DNA of 64,000 bases from an uncultured Rhizobiaceae group bacterium (GCA_937930845.1 CALHBJ010000001.1:558001-622000); one strand, 5' to 3'; counted from the stretch's first letter, positions 1 to 8,685 are shown. The notes: a model not told the origin generated them from the sequence alone. Made by a program: numbers and translations.

Positions 1-252
1 AGCACCGGCTTTGAAGGTGACAAGGATGGCGGCGTGCTCAAGGGCAAGTTCACCCTGTTGGGCGTCACTAAGGACATTTCGTTCAACATCAAGCGAATTG
101 GTGAAGGCACCGATCCTTGGGGCGGCTACCGCGTTGGATTTGAGGGCACCTACAACCTGACCCGCAAGGATTTTGGCATGGACTACAATCTTGGTCCCGC
201 AGCTGAAGTCGTTGCAATTACGCTTCAGATCGAGGCCATCAAAGACAAGTAA
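1..252 (+). CDS. YceI family protein, C-terminal part
   Basis: The reading frame is already open at base 1, so only the last 83 residues are seen. They show the C-terminal YceI pattern: LLGVTKD near the start, DPWGGYRVGF, RKDFGMDYN, and a final beta-strand ending in EAIKDK. YceI proteins are usually secreted lipocalin-like beta-barrels that bind polyisoprenoids. The signal peptide would lie outside the window. The gene stops 32 bases before a cytochrome b561 gene, and yceI-cybB pairs are common in proteobacteria, so the two are probably co-transcribed. Family assignment is firm; the bound ligand is inferred from the family. Confidence 0.9.
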   Translation, partial: STGFEGDKDGGVLKGKFTLLGVTKDISFNIKRIGEGTDPWGGYRVGFEGTYNLTRKDFGMDYNLGPAAEVVAITLQIEAIKDK

Positions 253-284
253 GCTGATACATGAGACCGGCAGGAGCGACAGGA

Positions 285-827
285 ATGAGCGACGAATTCA
301 AACGACCATCCTTTTCCCTGCCGGTCAAAATTCTTCACTGGCTCATTGCGATTCACATGATTGCATTGATCGCACTGGGCTGGTGGATGATTGACCTGAC
401 TTACTTTTCACCATGGTACAACACAGCGCCATACCTGCACAAAGCCTTTGGCGTTTTGGTTTTCCTGTTGGGCGTGGCGCTGCTGGTCATTCGCCGGATA
501 AAAGCGGCACCTGATGCGCTCCAGTCCCATACACGCCTGGAAAAGGTCGCGTCGAAGCTGGCGCACCTGATATTGTTTGCCTCGGTCATTACAATTCCGA
601 TATCCGGCTATGTTTTTACCACGTCAAAAGGCGAAGGTATTTCCATGTTCGGCCTGTTCGATCTGCCCGCTTTTTTTGCGGTTTCCGATACGGTTCGTGA
701 TTTTGCGATATCCTTCCACATCTACGCATCCTATGGCTTGCTGGCCATAATCGCCGCCCATGCAGGGGGGGCGTTGAAACATCATTTCATCGACAAAGAC
801 CGCACACTTCGTCGCATGACATGGTGA
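285..827 (+). CDS. cytochrome b561 family protein
   Basis: A 180-residue integral membrane b-type cytochrome with four hydrophobic segments (about residues 10-35, 45-65, 80-105 and 145-165 from this start). Candidate haem-ligand histidines are in PVKILHWLIAIH, YLHKAFG and SFHIYASYG. The family passes electrons between the quinone pool and periplasmic acceptors. I chose the ATG at 285 because AGGAG lies 8 bases upstream; an in-frame ATG at 261 has no ribosome site and would add eight atypical residues. It follows yceI closely, suggesting one transcript. The physiological partner cannot be told from sequence. Confidence 0.92.
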   Translation: MSDEFKRPSFSLPVKILHWLIAIHMIALIALGWWMIDLTYFSPWYNTAPYLHKAFGVLVFLLGVALLVIRRIKAAPDALQSHTRLEKVASKLAHLILFASVITIPISGYVFTTSKGEGISMFGLFDLPAFFAVSDTVRDFAISFHIYASYGLLAIIAAHAGGALKHHFIDKDRTLRRMTW

Positions 828-970
828 TGGGTGTGTCACCAGTGCGGCCTTGTTTTCGTTGCACAAAGCCGCATGTGACACAGCAGCCAATTTGCAAAGC
901 AGAACTTGTGCCGAAACGCTCTAAATCCTATTGAAGTGGGACAAGGGCATAACTTTAGAACTGGGTAGTC

Positions 971-1987
971 ATGGGCGTTGTAGTTTCGATTGACGAAAGA
1001 AAGCCACCGCAGGCAAGCGTCCAGCCGCTTGTGGACCTGACCGCCAGCGATATGAGGCGTGTCAATCAACTGATCCTGTCGAAAACCGGATCAGAGGTGG
1101 AAATGATTCCCGAAGTTGCCCAGCATCTCATTGATTCCGGCGGCAAGAGGTTGCGGCCCATGCTGACCCTTTCAGCCGCCCAGATGTGCGGGTATGAAGG
1201 CGAGCATCACATAACCTTGGCTGCCAGTGTTGAATTCATGCACACCGCCACGCTGTTGCACGATGACGTGGTTGACGAAAGCGACATGCGCAGGGGCAAA
1301 CAGGCAGCCCGCATGGTGTGGGGCAATCAGGCCAGTGTTCTGGTCGGCGATTTCTTGTTGGGTCAGGCCTTTCGCATGATGGTGGATGCCGGGTCCATGG
1401 AAGCGCTTGATGTGCTTTCAACCGCGTCTACAGTCATAGCCGAAGGCGAAGTGCTGCAACTTTCTGCTGCCCAAAGCATGGAAACGACGGAGGATGATTA
1501 TCTCACCGTCATCCGCTCCAAGACGGCGGCCCTGTTTTCAGCGGCAGCAGAAGTTGGGCCAATATTGGCCGGGTCCAACAAACCCACCCGCGATGCGTTC
1601 CGCTCTTATGGCATCAATCTTGGTCTGGCATTTCAATTGGTGGATGATGCTCTGGACTATGGCGGCTCAAAAGCCAGCCTGGGCAAAAATGTGGGGGATG
1701 ATTTTTACGAGGGTAAAATCACCCTTCCGGTCCTGCTGGCCTATCGCCGTGGCAGCGAAGATGAGCGGGCCTATTGGCGCGAAGCCATGGAAAGCAATTC
1801 ATCCGACGCCAAGGCGTTGGAGAAGGCGATGGAATTGCTCCAGAAACACAACGCCATTGCCGACACGGTTGAGCGGGCACGCCACTATGGCCAGATCGCG
1901 CGAGACGCGCTGGCACCGCTGCCGGCAAGCGACCACAAGCAGGCTTTGCTGGACGTGGTCGAGTTTTGTATTTCGCGCGTTAACTGA
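971..1987 (+). CDS. ispB: polyprenyl diphosphate synthase (octaprenyl/decaprenyl type)
   Basis: A 338-residue trans-isoprenyl diphosphate synthase that elongates farnesyl diphosphate to the long side chain of ubiquinone. The first aspartate-rich motif DDVVD lies at residues 98-102 and the second, DDALD, at 224-228; the substrate-binding GGKRLRP is at 58-64. The small residues before the first motif fit a long-chain product, but chain length is not determined by this reading; alphaproteobacteria typically make C50 ubiquinone. The start ATG at 971 has only a weak ribosome site (GGGTAG). No close operon partner upstream. Confidence 0.93.
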   Translation: MGVVVSIDERKPPQASVQPLVDLTASDMRRVNQLILSKTGSEVEMIPEVAQHLIDSGGKRLRPMLTLSAAQMCGYEGEHHITLAASVEFMHTATLLHDDVVDESDMRRGKQAARMVWGNQASVLVGDFLLGQAFRMMVDAGSMEALDVLSTASTVIAEGEVLQLSAAQSMETTEDDYLTVIRSKTAALFSAAAEVGPILAGSNKPTRDAFRSYGINLGLAFQLVDDALDYGGSKASLGKNVGDDFYEGKITLPVLLAYRRGSEDERAYWREAMESNSSDAKALEKAMELLQKHNAIADTVERARHYGQIARDALAPLPASDHKQALLDVVEFCISRVN

Positions 1988-2108
1988 CAATTCTCAGCCT
2001 GCGTCGATATGCTTGTCTGAGAGGCACAAACCGGCCATGGTGGTGCCTAAATCGCGTGGTGATTTGCGGATTGTGGGCGGATTTTAATTTCGGGGCGGAG
2101 GCATTGAT

Positions 2109-3881
2109 ATGACGCAATTCAAGACTGGCAAAGCGGTAACCTTGGCGCTTTGCATGGCCGTTTCGGCTTCTGGCCTGACGGTGATGCCGGCTTTGGCCGA
2201 TACCAATCAGGAACCGCTCAAACTCAGCGACAGCTTGGCGGGCAATTATCTGGCGGCGCGCATTGCATCAACAGATCGTGACATGGAAAATGCAGCGGGA
2301 TTTTATCGTAAGGTAATCGCGCTTGATCCCGACAATACGGATATCCGCCTCAAAGCTTTTTTGAATTTCATTGCCAATGGTGATTTCGCCGAGGGGATTG
2401 CGGCAGGAAAACGCATTGTGAAGGCCGGTAATGAGCCTGAGATCGTGCGCATCATTTTGGCAATTGATGATCTGCGCAGCAAAAACTGGGCTGGTGCCGA
2501 ACGCGGGCTGGACCATGACTGGCGCAGCGCATTGGACCGATTGATGGCTGGACTGATTTCCAGCTGGGTGAAAATTGGCCAAAGCAAGAATGCCGAAGCA
2601 CTGGCCGCCGTAGACAAACTGAAAGGACCGGCTTGGTTTGATCTGTTTGCCCAATATCACGGCGGCCTCATTGCCATGGCCGTGGGCGACAAGGCAGGCG
2701 CGGTCAGCCGGCTCACCAAAGCTTACGAAAACCGTGCCGGTGGACAGGCTGCCCGTGAAACCTATTCGCGCGTGATTGAAGCGCTCGCCACAGCCCAGTT
2801 CGACGCAGGTAATGTGGATGCTGCCACGAAAGTGCTGAGCGAAGCGTTGGTTCGACAGCCCCAAAACCCGGTTTTCACAAAAATGCTGGCGGAAGTGTCC
2901 AATGGTACGCGCCCTGCATTCAGGATTGCCACTGCGCAGCGAGGCGCGGCTGAGGTTTTCACCAATCTTGGCACGGCCATCGACAAGGAAGGCGGACAAC
3001 AATTCGCCCGCATTTATTTGCAGCTTGCGCGCACACTGGCCAGCAAGGACGAGGTGATTGCCATTGAACTTGCGGAACTTCTGGATGCCCAGGGGCGCCC
3101 CTCCGCGGCCAATGCAATTTTTGAATCCATTTCCGAGGAATCGCCCTATTACCGGATTGCGCGACTGGAGCGCGCATTGAATCTCGATGAACTTGAAGAC
3201 GTTTCGGCGGCGGAAGCCGAACTGGAAAAACTCATCAACAGCGGCCCCGATGATCTGGTGACCTATTTGTCTTACGGCGCAGTTCTGGCGCGCCATGAGA
3301 AATATGACAAAGCCGCTGGTATCTACCAACGCATTATCGACCGCATCGACGATCCCACCCGTGTCCATTGGAACCTGTTTTATCGTCAGGGCATCGCCTT
3401 TGAACGCACCAAACAATGGCCCAAAGCGGAAGCCGCGTTTAAGCAGGCTTTGGAACTGTTTCCCGACCAGCCCAGCGTGCTGAACTATCTGGGCTATTCC
3501 TGGGTTGATATGAATATCAATCTTCAAGAGGGCCTGGACATGATCCGCAAGGCTGTCTCCCTGCGCCCCAATGATGGCTATATGGTCGACAGTCTGGGCT
3601 GGGCCTATTACCGGCTCAATCGGTTCGAAGAGGCGGTCATCCAGCTTGAACGCGCTGTTGAATTGCGCCCTGGAGATCCCACAATCAACGACCATCTGGG
3701 CGATGCCTATTGGAAAGCCAATCGCAAACTGGAGGCAACGTTCCAATGGCACCATGCCATGGCCATGTCACCGCCAGAGGCCGACATTCCCCGCATCGAA
3801 AGTAAACTTGCTGATGGCCTTGATGAGGTTTTGAAACAGGAAGCTGCCGAAGCTGAAAAAGCCAAGCCGGATAATGGCTAA
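2109..3881 (+). CDS. exported tetratricopeptide repeat protein
   Basis: A 590-residue protein with a clear N-terminal signal peptide (hydrophobic core at about 9-28, predicted cut after PALA near residue 30) followed by a nearly all-alpha body of TPR units. The C-terminal repeats are the clearest, with LNYLGYSWVD, DSLGWAYYRLNRFEEA and DHLGDAYWKANRKLEA around residues 457-555. Proteins of this shape act as periplasmic or outer-membrane scaffolds; no enzymatic motif is visible. The ribosome site GGAGG lies 8 bases before the ATG. It stands between ispB and ispE on the same strand, an arrangement I associate with alphaproteobacteria. Exact role unknown. Confidence 0.85.
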   Translation: MTQFKTGKAVTLALCMAVSASGLTVMPALADTNQEPLKLSDSLAGNYLAARIASTDRDMENAAGFYRKVIALDPDNTDIRLKAFLNFIANGDFAEGIAAGKRIVKAGNEPEIVRIILAIDDLRSKNWAGAERGLDHDWRSALDRLMAGLISSWVKIGQSKNAEALAAVDKLKGPAWFDLFAQYHGGLIAMAVGDKAGAVSRLTKAYENRAGGQAARETYSRVIEALATAQFDAGNVDAATKVLSEALVRQPQNPVFTKMLAEVSNGTRPAFRIATAQRGAAEVFTNLGTAIDKEGGQQFARIYLQLARTLASKDEVIAIELAELLDAQGRPSAANAIFESISEESPYYRIARLERALNLDELEDVSAAEAELEKLINSGPDDLVTYLSYGAVLARHEKYDKAAGIYQRIIDRIDDPTRVHWNLFYRQGIAFERTKQWPKAEAAFKQALELFPDQPSVLNYLGYSWVDMNINLQEGLDMIRKAVSLRPNDGYMVDSLGWAYYRLNRFEEAVIQLERAVELRPGDPTINDHLGDAYWKANRKLEATFQWHHAMAMSPPEADIPRIESKLADGLDEVLKQEAAEAEKAKPDNG

Positions 3882-3939
3882 GATCAGGCTGCGCTAGTGT
3901 GGTGTTTTCTATACCGCATTTGATGTCGCTGTTCGTCTT

Positions 3940-4818
3940 ATGAGCATCAACCAACCAATATGCGAATCGGCACCGGCCAAGATCAATCTGGCATTGCATG
4001 TGACCGGCCAACGGGCAGATGGCTATCACCTGCTCGACAGTCTGGTCACGTTCGCTGATTTCGGCGATCAGGTGATCCTTAAACCATCACGCGACCTCAC
4101 CCTGCGCATCACAGGACCGGAAGCGGAGGGCCTGTTGGCAGATGACGACAACCTCGTCTTGAAAGCCGCCCATGCCTTGCTCAAAACCGCGCCGGGGCCG
4201 GTGGCGGGCGCTGATATTGAGTTGCGCAAATATCTGCCCATTGCCTCTGGTATTGGTGGCGGGTCAGCAGATGCGGCAGCAGCGCTGCGCGGCCTGGCCC
4301 GGTTGTGGGATTTGCCCGCGGAGGTGCTGAAAGAATTACCACAAATTGCCCTGCAATTGGGTGCAGATGTCCCCATGTGCGTTTTTGGCAAACCGGCACA
4401 TGTTTCCGGGATCGGAGAACAAATCGCCCCTGCGGCCCTGCCTGAGCTTAATATGGTGCTCATAAACAATCGCGCTCGGGTTTCGACACCTGCCGTGTTT
4501 GAAGCACTTGAAAATCGCCGTAATGGCGCGATGGATCCTCTTGAAGGCCAAAATGGAGAGATTGACTGGACCCAATATCTTTGCCGCCAACGAAATGATC
4601 TGGAATCAGCGGCAATTTCGCTGGAACCTGGCATATCGGATTGTCTGACGGCGCTGCGCCAACAGGCTGATTGCACGCTGGCGCGCATGTCGGGTTCTGG
4701 CGCGACGTGCTTTGGCGTGTTTTCCAGCAGGGAGGCTGCGGACGCGGCCCATCGGTCTTTAAGCCAACACCATCAGGACTGGTGGATCGTGCGCACCCAG
4801 ACCCCTGCTGGCAGATAG
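3940..4818 (+). CDS. ispE: 4-diphosphocytidyl-2-C-methyl-D-erythritol kinase
   Basis: A 292-residue GHMP kinase that phosphorylates CDP-methylerythritol in the MEP isoprenoid pathway. The N-terminal PAKINLALHV (12-21) and the ATP-binding glycine loop PIASGIGGGSADAAAAL (100-116) are characteristic, and the C-terminal MSGSGATCFGVF is the third GHMP motif. Length is normal for IspE. Together with the polyprenyl synthase nearby it supplies isoprenoid precursors. The ATG at 3940 lacks a strong Shine-Dalgarno sequence, but the family N-terminus begins here. Confidence 0.95.
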   Translation: MSINQPICESAPAKINLALHVTGQRADGYHLLDSLVTFADFGDQVILKPSRDLTLRITGPEAEGLLADDDNLVLKAAHALLKTAPGPVAGADIELRKYLPIASGIGGGSADAAAALRGLARLWDLPAEVLKELPQIALQLGADVPMCVFGKPAHVSGIGEQIAPAALPELNMVLINNRARVSTPAVFEALENRRNGAMDPLEGQNGEIDWTQYLCRQRNDLESAAISLEPGISDCLTALRQQADCTLARMSGSGATCFGVFSSREAADAAHRSLSQHHQDWWIVRTQTPAGR

Positions 4819-4944
4819 ATGGCATCTGCGCTAGATTGCACACGGCAGCGGCGCAAAAGGCTGACTGATGTTCAAAGGGCGTGATTTTCACTAATCGTCC
4901 AGCGCCAGACTGCCGCAAGCCAAGATCGATGGAGAGAATCCCCC

Positions 4945-5490
4945 ATGAGCCGAATTGATGAAAGCCGTCCTTTTCTTCCCGTATCCATTGCGGTGCTGAC
5001 GGTTTCCGACACACGTTCACTTGCCGAAGACAAGTCAGGAGACGTGTTGGTCAACCGGATTGAGGCGGCGGGACACCGGCTCGCCGACCGCGCATTGGTG
5101 AAGGACGATGTGGAGGCCATCCGTGCCCAGGTGATGCAATGGATCGACCATGGCGAAATCGACGTTGTCATAACAACCGGCGGCACAGGCTTTACCGGGC
5201 GCGATGTCACGCCCGATGCACTGGAACCTCTGTTTGAAAAACGCATGGACGGATTTTCCACCCTGTTTCACCAGTTGAGTTTTGTTAAGATTGGAACGTC
5301 CACCATCCAGTCGCGCGCCACTGCGGGCGTTACGAAGACCACTTTCATATTCTGCCTGCCCGGTTCACCAGGCGCCTGCAAGGATGGCTGGGACGGCATT
5401 CTCAAGATGCAATTGGACTATCGGCACATGCCCTGCAACTTCGTAGAAATCATGCCCCGGCTGGATGAACACCTCAAACGCGGCGCTTAA
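4945..5490 (+). CDS. moaB: molybdenum cofactor biosynthesis protein B
   Basis: A 181-residue MoaB/Mog-type molybdopterin-binding protein, taken to adenylylate molybdopterin before molybdenum insertion. Visible motifs are AVLTVSDTRS near the N-terminus, VVITTGGTGFTGRDVTPDA in the middle (pterin and nucleotide site), and FCLPGSPGACKDGWD. GGAGAGA precedes the ATG. The window also encodes a three-subunit molybdenum hydroxylase and a MoaD-like protein near 49-52 kb that would depend on this cofactor, although they are not adjacent. Confidence 0.94.
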   Translation: MSRIDESRPFLPVSIAVLTVSDTRSLAEDKSGDVLVNRIEAAGHRLADRALVKDDVEAIRAQVMQWIDHGEIDVVITTGGTGFTGRDVTPDALEPLFEKRMDGFSTLFHQLSFVKIGTSTIQSRATAGVTKTTFIFCLPGSPGACKDGWDGILKMQLDYRHMPCNFVEIMPRLDEHLKRGA

Positions 5491-5543
5491 GCTCACTGCC
5501 TGACACCCAATAAACTGATCATACCTTGCCGGTAACATTTTTT

Positions 5544-5558
5544 GTTCTTGCTATGTTC
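5544..5558 (+). promoter_or_regulatory. probable LexA-binding SOS box
   Basis: GTTCTTGCTATGTTC is an exact GTTC-N7-GTTC direct repeat, the LexA operator form established for alphaproteobacteria. It lies 54 bases upstream of the SplB-like radical SAM gene, where a repressor could cover the promoter. No other gene lies in a position to use it; moaB ends just upstream on the same strand. Confidence 0.72.
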
Positions 5559-5611
5559 TCATTCTTGTCGTAGGAATATATTCAACACATAAGAAATGAA
5601 GGAGCACGGTG

Positions 5612-6781
5612 ATGTCTGGCAATCTCGACACAATCCATCAGGCTGATGCCTATGCATTCAGACCAGCTGGCGACACCGCCGGTGCTGATAATATCGTCAA
5701 CCGCGCCGGTATCCGGGTGGATCCTGCACGGCGGCGGGGGCGTGCAGCCGGGATCAATCCCAGCGGCCGGTTTGAGGCCTATAGCCGGCACGGTTTTGAT
5801 GATGGCTGGCAAACGCTCGACGAATTGCCGCCTTTTAAAACCGAAGTTACGGCGGAACAGCCGCGCAAAATCATCACGCGCAATGAGTCGCCGGATTTGC
5901 CTTTCGACAGGTCCATCAATGCTTATCGCGGGTGCGAGCACGGTTGTGTCTATTGCTTTGCCAGACCCAGCCATTCCTATATGGGCCTGTCGGCGGGGAT
6001 CGATTTTGAATCCAAGCTCTTTGCCAAGCCCGGCGCTGCCAAGCTGTTGCGCAAAGAACTTGCCAAACCCGGATATGAGTGCCGTTCGCTGGCAATGGGC
6101 ACAAACACGGATCCCTATCAGCCCATTGAAAAGCAATGGCGGGTGACGCGGGAAATTCTGGAAGTGCTGGAGGAAACCAACCATCCGGTTGGCATTGTTA
6201 CCAAATCAGCGCTGGTGACCCGTGACATCGACATCCTTTCGCGCATGGCTGAAAAAGGCCTCGCCCGTGTTGCGATTTCAGTGACGTCGCTGGACCGCCG
6301 CCTTTCCAGAGCCATGGAGCCGCGGGCAGCGACACCGGCACTGCGCCTGGACACAATCAGGCAGTTGTCAGAGGCAGGAATTCCAACTTCGGTTATGGTG
6401 GCGCCGGTTGTCCCTGCCCTGACTGACCATGAGATGGAACGCATTCTTGATGCGGCCCGGGGCAATGGCGCGCGCGATGCCGGTTATATCCTGTTGCGGT
6501 TGCCGGGAGAGGTTAGCAGCCTGTTTAAGGACTGGCTGCTGCGCCACTATCCAGACAAATATACCCATGTGCTGTCGCTGATGCGTTCGATGCGAGGCGG
6601 CAAGGATTACGATGCGGCGTTCGGCACCAGAATGCGCGGTGTGGGGCCTTTTGCCTGGCAATTGGGCCGCCGGTTCGAATTGACCACCAAGCGTTTGGGA
6701 CTCGCGCCCATGAAAATGTCGCTTCGCACCGACAGGTTCACGCCCCCTGTCTTGGCCGGAACCCAGTTGAGTTTGTTTTAG
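5612..6781 (+). CDS. PA0069-type radical SAM protein (SplB-like)
   Basis: A 389-residue radical SAM enzyme related to spore photoproduct lyase. The iron-sulfur motif is CEHGCVYC (C-x3-C-x2-C) within YRGCEHGCVYCFARPSH about 105 residues in; a following MGTNTDPYQPIE stretch and TKSALVTRDID are shared by the PA0069 group. The reaction in non-sporulating bacteria is not established; DNA-lesion repair is an inference from homology, strengthened here by an SOS-type operator upstream. GGAG lies 8 bases before the ATG at 5612; a GTG three bases earlier is possible. rnhB follows after two inverted repeats. Confidence 0.88.
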   Translation: MSGNLDTIHQADAYAFRPAGDTAGADNIVNRAGIRVDPARRRGRAAGINPSGRFEAYSRHGFDDGWQTLDELPPFKTEVTAEQPRKIITRNESPDLPFDRSINAYRGCEHGCVYCFARPSHSYMGLSAGIDFESKLFAKPGAAKLLRKELAKPGYECRSLAMGTNTDPYQPIEKQWRVTREILEVLEETNHPVGIVTKSALVTRDIDILSRMAEKGLARVAISVTSLDRRLSRAMEPRAATPALRLDTIRQLSEAGIPTSVMVAPVVPALTDHEMERILDAARGNGARDAGYILLRLPGEVSSLFKDWLLRHYPDKYTHVLSLMRSMRGGKDYDAAFGTRMRGVGPFAWQLGRRFELTTKRLGLAPMKMSLRTDRFTPPVLAGTQLSLF

Positions 6782-6831
6782 TTTCAAATTGCCTGCCCCT
6801 CCTCTTACCCCTGGAGATTGGCAATATCCCC

Positions 6832-6863
6832 CTGCACAGGGATGAGCCTCGTGCCCTGTGCAG
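6832..6863. repeat. inverted repeat, 10-bp arms
   Basis: The arms CTGCACAGGG (6832-6841) and CCCTGTGCAG (6854-6863) are perfect complements around a 12-base loop. The structure starts 51 bases after the stop of the radical SAM gene. It has no T-run, so it is not a standard intrinsic terminator. It may be a processing, mRNA-end or protein-binding site. Confidence 0.6.
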
Positions 6864-6870
6864 AACACTT

Positions 6871-6931
6871 GCGGAGAATCATCGGTATCGGCACGGTGTG
6901 TCGATGACAGTTAGTTCCGATGATTCTCCGC
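6871..6931. repeat. 15-bp perfect inverted repeat with GANTC sites across rnhB start
   Basis: GCGGAGAATCATCGG (6871-6885) and CCGATGATTCTCCGC (6917-6931) are perfect reverse complements separated by 31 bases. The interval contains the rnhB start codon, and the right arm is the first part of its coding sequence. Each arm contains one GANTC site (GAATC and GATTC), the target of the CcrM methyltransferase of alphaproteobacteria. As RNA, the hairpin would enclose the start codon in its loop; as DNA it could be a dimeric protein site. Confidence 0.7.
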
Positions 6932-7611
6932 ACCTTTTTCCCGAAATGCCAAAAAACGGTCCGGACTTCTCCCCAGATTTCTCCATCGAAGATCAGGCGA
7001 TGGCGCGTGGCCACACCCATGTGTGCGGCTGTGATGAAGCCGGACGTGGACCGCTAGCCGGTCCGGTCGTTGCGGCGGCGGTAATCCTCGACCCCAACAA
7101 TATTCCAGACGGGTTGCACGATTCTAAAAAGCTGACAGCAGCAACCCGCCAACGCCTGTTTGGCGAAATCATGACCAGCGCAGAAGTTGCTTTTGCCAGT
7201 GTGAGTGCCGCCACCATTGATCTCGTCAATATCCGCGCTGCATCGCTGATGGCGATGGCGCAGGCCAGCAGACTTCTGGCCGTCAAACCTGACTTCGCCC
7301 TGATCGATGGAAACGCGCTGCCAACGCAAATGCCCTGTGATGCCCGCGCAATCGTTAAAGGCGACAGCCGTTCCTTATCCATTGCGGCCGCTTCGATTAT
7401 CGCCAAGGTGATGCGCGACCGCATGATGGTAAAACTGGACGCGACCTATCCTCAATATGGCTTTGCCGGTCACAAGGGATATCCAACAAAATCCCATATG
7501 GAAGTGGTGGCGCGCCACGGCCCCTGCCCGGCCCACCGGATGACATTTGCCCCGGTTGCAAAAGCGATTGATCAGGCGACGATGAGGCTGGATAACAAAA
7601 AAGCCGGGTGA
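6904..7611 (+). CDS. rnhB: ribonuclease HII
   Basis: A 235-residue RNase HII, which nicks RNA-DNA hybrids and removes misincorporated ribonucleotides. The active-site segment CDEAGRGPLAGPVVAAAV supplies the first acidic residues, followed by HDSKKL, the ALIDGN strand and SIAAASIIAKVMRD, then YGFAGHKGYPTKSH. The N-terminal extension SPHLFPEMPKNGPDFS resembles Rhizobiales RnhB proteins, favouring the ATG at 6904 or the in-frame GTG at 6898 over later ATGs; neither has a strong ribosome site. In other Rhizobiales rnhB is often next to ccrM; here the next gene is the convergent F0 operon. Confidence 0.93.
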   Translation: MTVSSDDSPHLFPEMPKNGPDFSPDFSIEDQAMARGHTHVCGCDEAGRGPLAGPVVAAAVILDPNNIPDGLHDSKKLTAATRQRLFGEIMTSAEVAFASVSAATIDLVNIRAASLMAMAQASRLLAVKPDFALIDGNALPTQMPCDARAIVKGDSRSLSIAAASIIAKVMRDRMMVKLDATYPQYGFAGHKGYPTKSHMEVVARHGPCPAHRMTFAPVAKAIDQATMRLDNKKAG

Positions 7612-7624
7612 AAACCCGGCTTTT
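7599..7624. terminator. bidirectional intrinsic terminator, rnhB / F0 operon
   Basis: AAAAGCCGGG (7599-7608) pairs perfectly with CCCGGCTTTT (7615-7624) around a 6-base loop, giving a GC-rich stem flanked by A-run and T-run on either side. It overlaps the rnhB stop codon and lies 37 bases beyond the end of atpF on the other strand, so it can serve both convergent transcripts. Confidence 0.88.
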
Positions 7625-7661
7625 GCAATTCTACAAAGGCGCGAACGCCAGGCGGTCGAGT

Positions 7662-8141
7662 TTAGTTCAAACGCTGTTTAACTTCAGCAAGGCTTGCTTT
7701 GAACGAACTTGCTGCGGCTGCACCGGTCATTTTCTGACCCATGAGCTTTTCGGCTGCAGCCACGGCCACATCGACGGCGGCCATCTTGACCTCAGCAACA
7801 GCCTGACTTTCGGCCTGCTCGATTTTTTGTTCGGCAAGAGCGGTGCGGCGCGTGACGTATTCTTCTGTCTTGCGTTCCGCATCGGCACGCAAAGCTTCCG
7901 CTTCGCGTTGGGCGGCGGTCAGAATTTCTTCTGCCTCAGATTCAGCTTCTTTGCGCTTGCGCTGATATTCGGCCAGCAATTGCTGAGCCTCTTCACGCAG
8001 GCGGCGCGCGTCTTCCAGATCGGTGCGGATTTTGTCCGAGCGATCATCAAGCGATTTCGCTATCATGCCGGGCACTTTGAACCAGCTGATCAGCGCGATG
8101 AAAAGGAAAAGGGCAATGGTTGCCCAAAATGATGCGTCCAT
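7662..8141 (-). CDS. atpF: F0F1 ATP synthase subunit b
   Basis: A 159-residue peripheral-stalk subunit. One N-terminal membrane helix (about 5-24, WATIALFLFIALISW) is followed by a long charged coiled coil rich in Glu, Lys and Ala up to the C-terminus, as expected for subunit b. GGAG precedes the ATG. It is the last gene of the F0 operon, 10 bases after the b' gene; alphaproteobacteria use a b/b' heterodimer. The F1 genes are not in the window, as is usual in Rhizobiales, where they form a separate operon. Confidence 0.96.
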   Translation of the reverse strand: MDASFWATIALFLFIALISWFKVPGMIAKSLDDRSDKIRTDLEDARRLREEAQQLLAEYQRKRKEAESEAEEILTAAQREAEALRADAERKTEEYVTRRTALAEQKIEQAESQAVAEVKMAAVDVAVAAAEKLMGQKMTGAAAASSFKASLAEVKQRLN

Positions 8142-8151
8142 AACCGGCTCC

Positions 8152-8685
8152 TTAACCCTTCACGCCGGACACCGCTTTCGCGATCTCGGCTTTGGTTACT
8201 TTTCCGCCGAACAATTCGCCGACGATCGAGCTCACAGTATCCTCAGCGATGCCATCAACTTCAAGCATCGCCTTGGTTTTGATTGCGCCAATGCGTGTTT
8301 CCGCTTCGGCAATCTTGTTTGCCAAATCGGTTTCTACAGAAGCACGAGTCCCGTCCAATTCCGTCTTGGCCTTGTCGCGTGCTTCCTGGGCGATGTTATG
8401 AGCACGGGACTTGGCCTCTGCCAATTCCTGCTCATAGGCAGCCATTGCCGCATCGGATTCATCTTTCAGCCGATTGGCCTCATCCAGATCCTGCGCAATA
8501 CGATCACTGCGCACTTCCAAAATCGAAGCAATGCGCGGCAGCGCAATTTTCGACATGAGGTAATAGAAAAGACCAAATGTCAGCGCCAGCCAAAGCAGCT
8601 GGGATGCAAATGTCTCTGTCTGAAAAGGCGGGAACGGGGCTTTTGCGCCCGCTTCGTGTCCCACCTCAGTATTGGTCGAAGTCAT
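8152..8685 (-). CDS. F0F1 ATP synthase subunit b'
   Basis: A 177-residue second stalk subunit (b', called atpG or atpF2 in this group). A soluble N-terminal segment of about 25 residues precedes one membrane helix (about 27-50, [17 protein letters not shown]) and a long coiled coil with repeated Ala, Glu and Lys. The order c, b', b fits photosynthetic and alphaproteobacterial operons. The intergenic space from atpE (8686-8774) has a small GC hairpin that could adjust the ratio between the abundant c subunit and the stalk. Confidence 0.95.
   Translation of the reverse strand: MTSTNTEVGHEAGAKAPFPPFQTETFASQLLWLALTFGLFYYLMSKIALPRIASILEVRSDRIAQDLDEANRLKDESDAAMAAYEQELAEAKSRAHNIAQEARDKAKTELDGTRASVETDLANKIAEAETRIGAIKTKAMLEVDGIAEDTVSSIVGELFGGKVTKAEIAKAVSGVKG

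Noticed and set aside
931-959. TTGAAG-N17-TTTAGA as a promoter for ispB
   Set aside because: It would place the transcript start about five bases from the ATG, leaving no room for a ribosome site, and the -10 match is poor.
2268-3755. 495-codon open frame on the minus strand
   Set aside because: It lies fully opposite the TPR gene, which has a signal peptide, ribosome site and repeat structure; the antisense frame has no recognisable domain.
6904-7661. ccrM next to rnhB, as in many Rhizobiales
   Set aside because: The gene after rnhB is convergent atpF; no DNA methyltransferase is encoded in the window.
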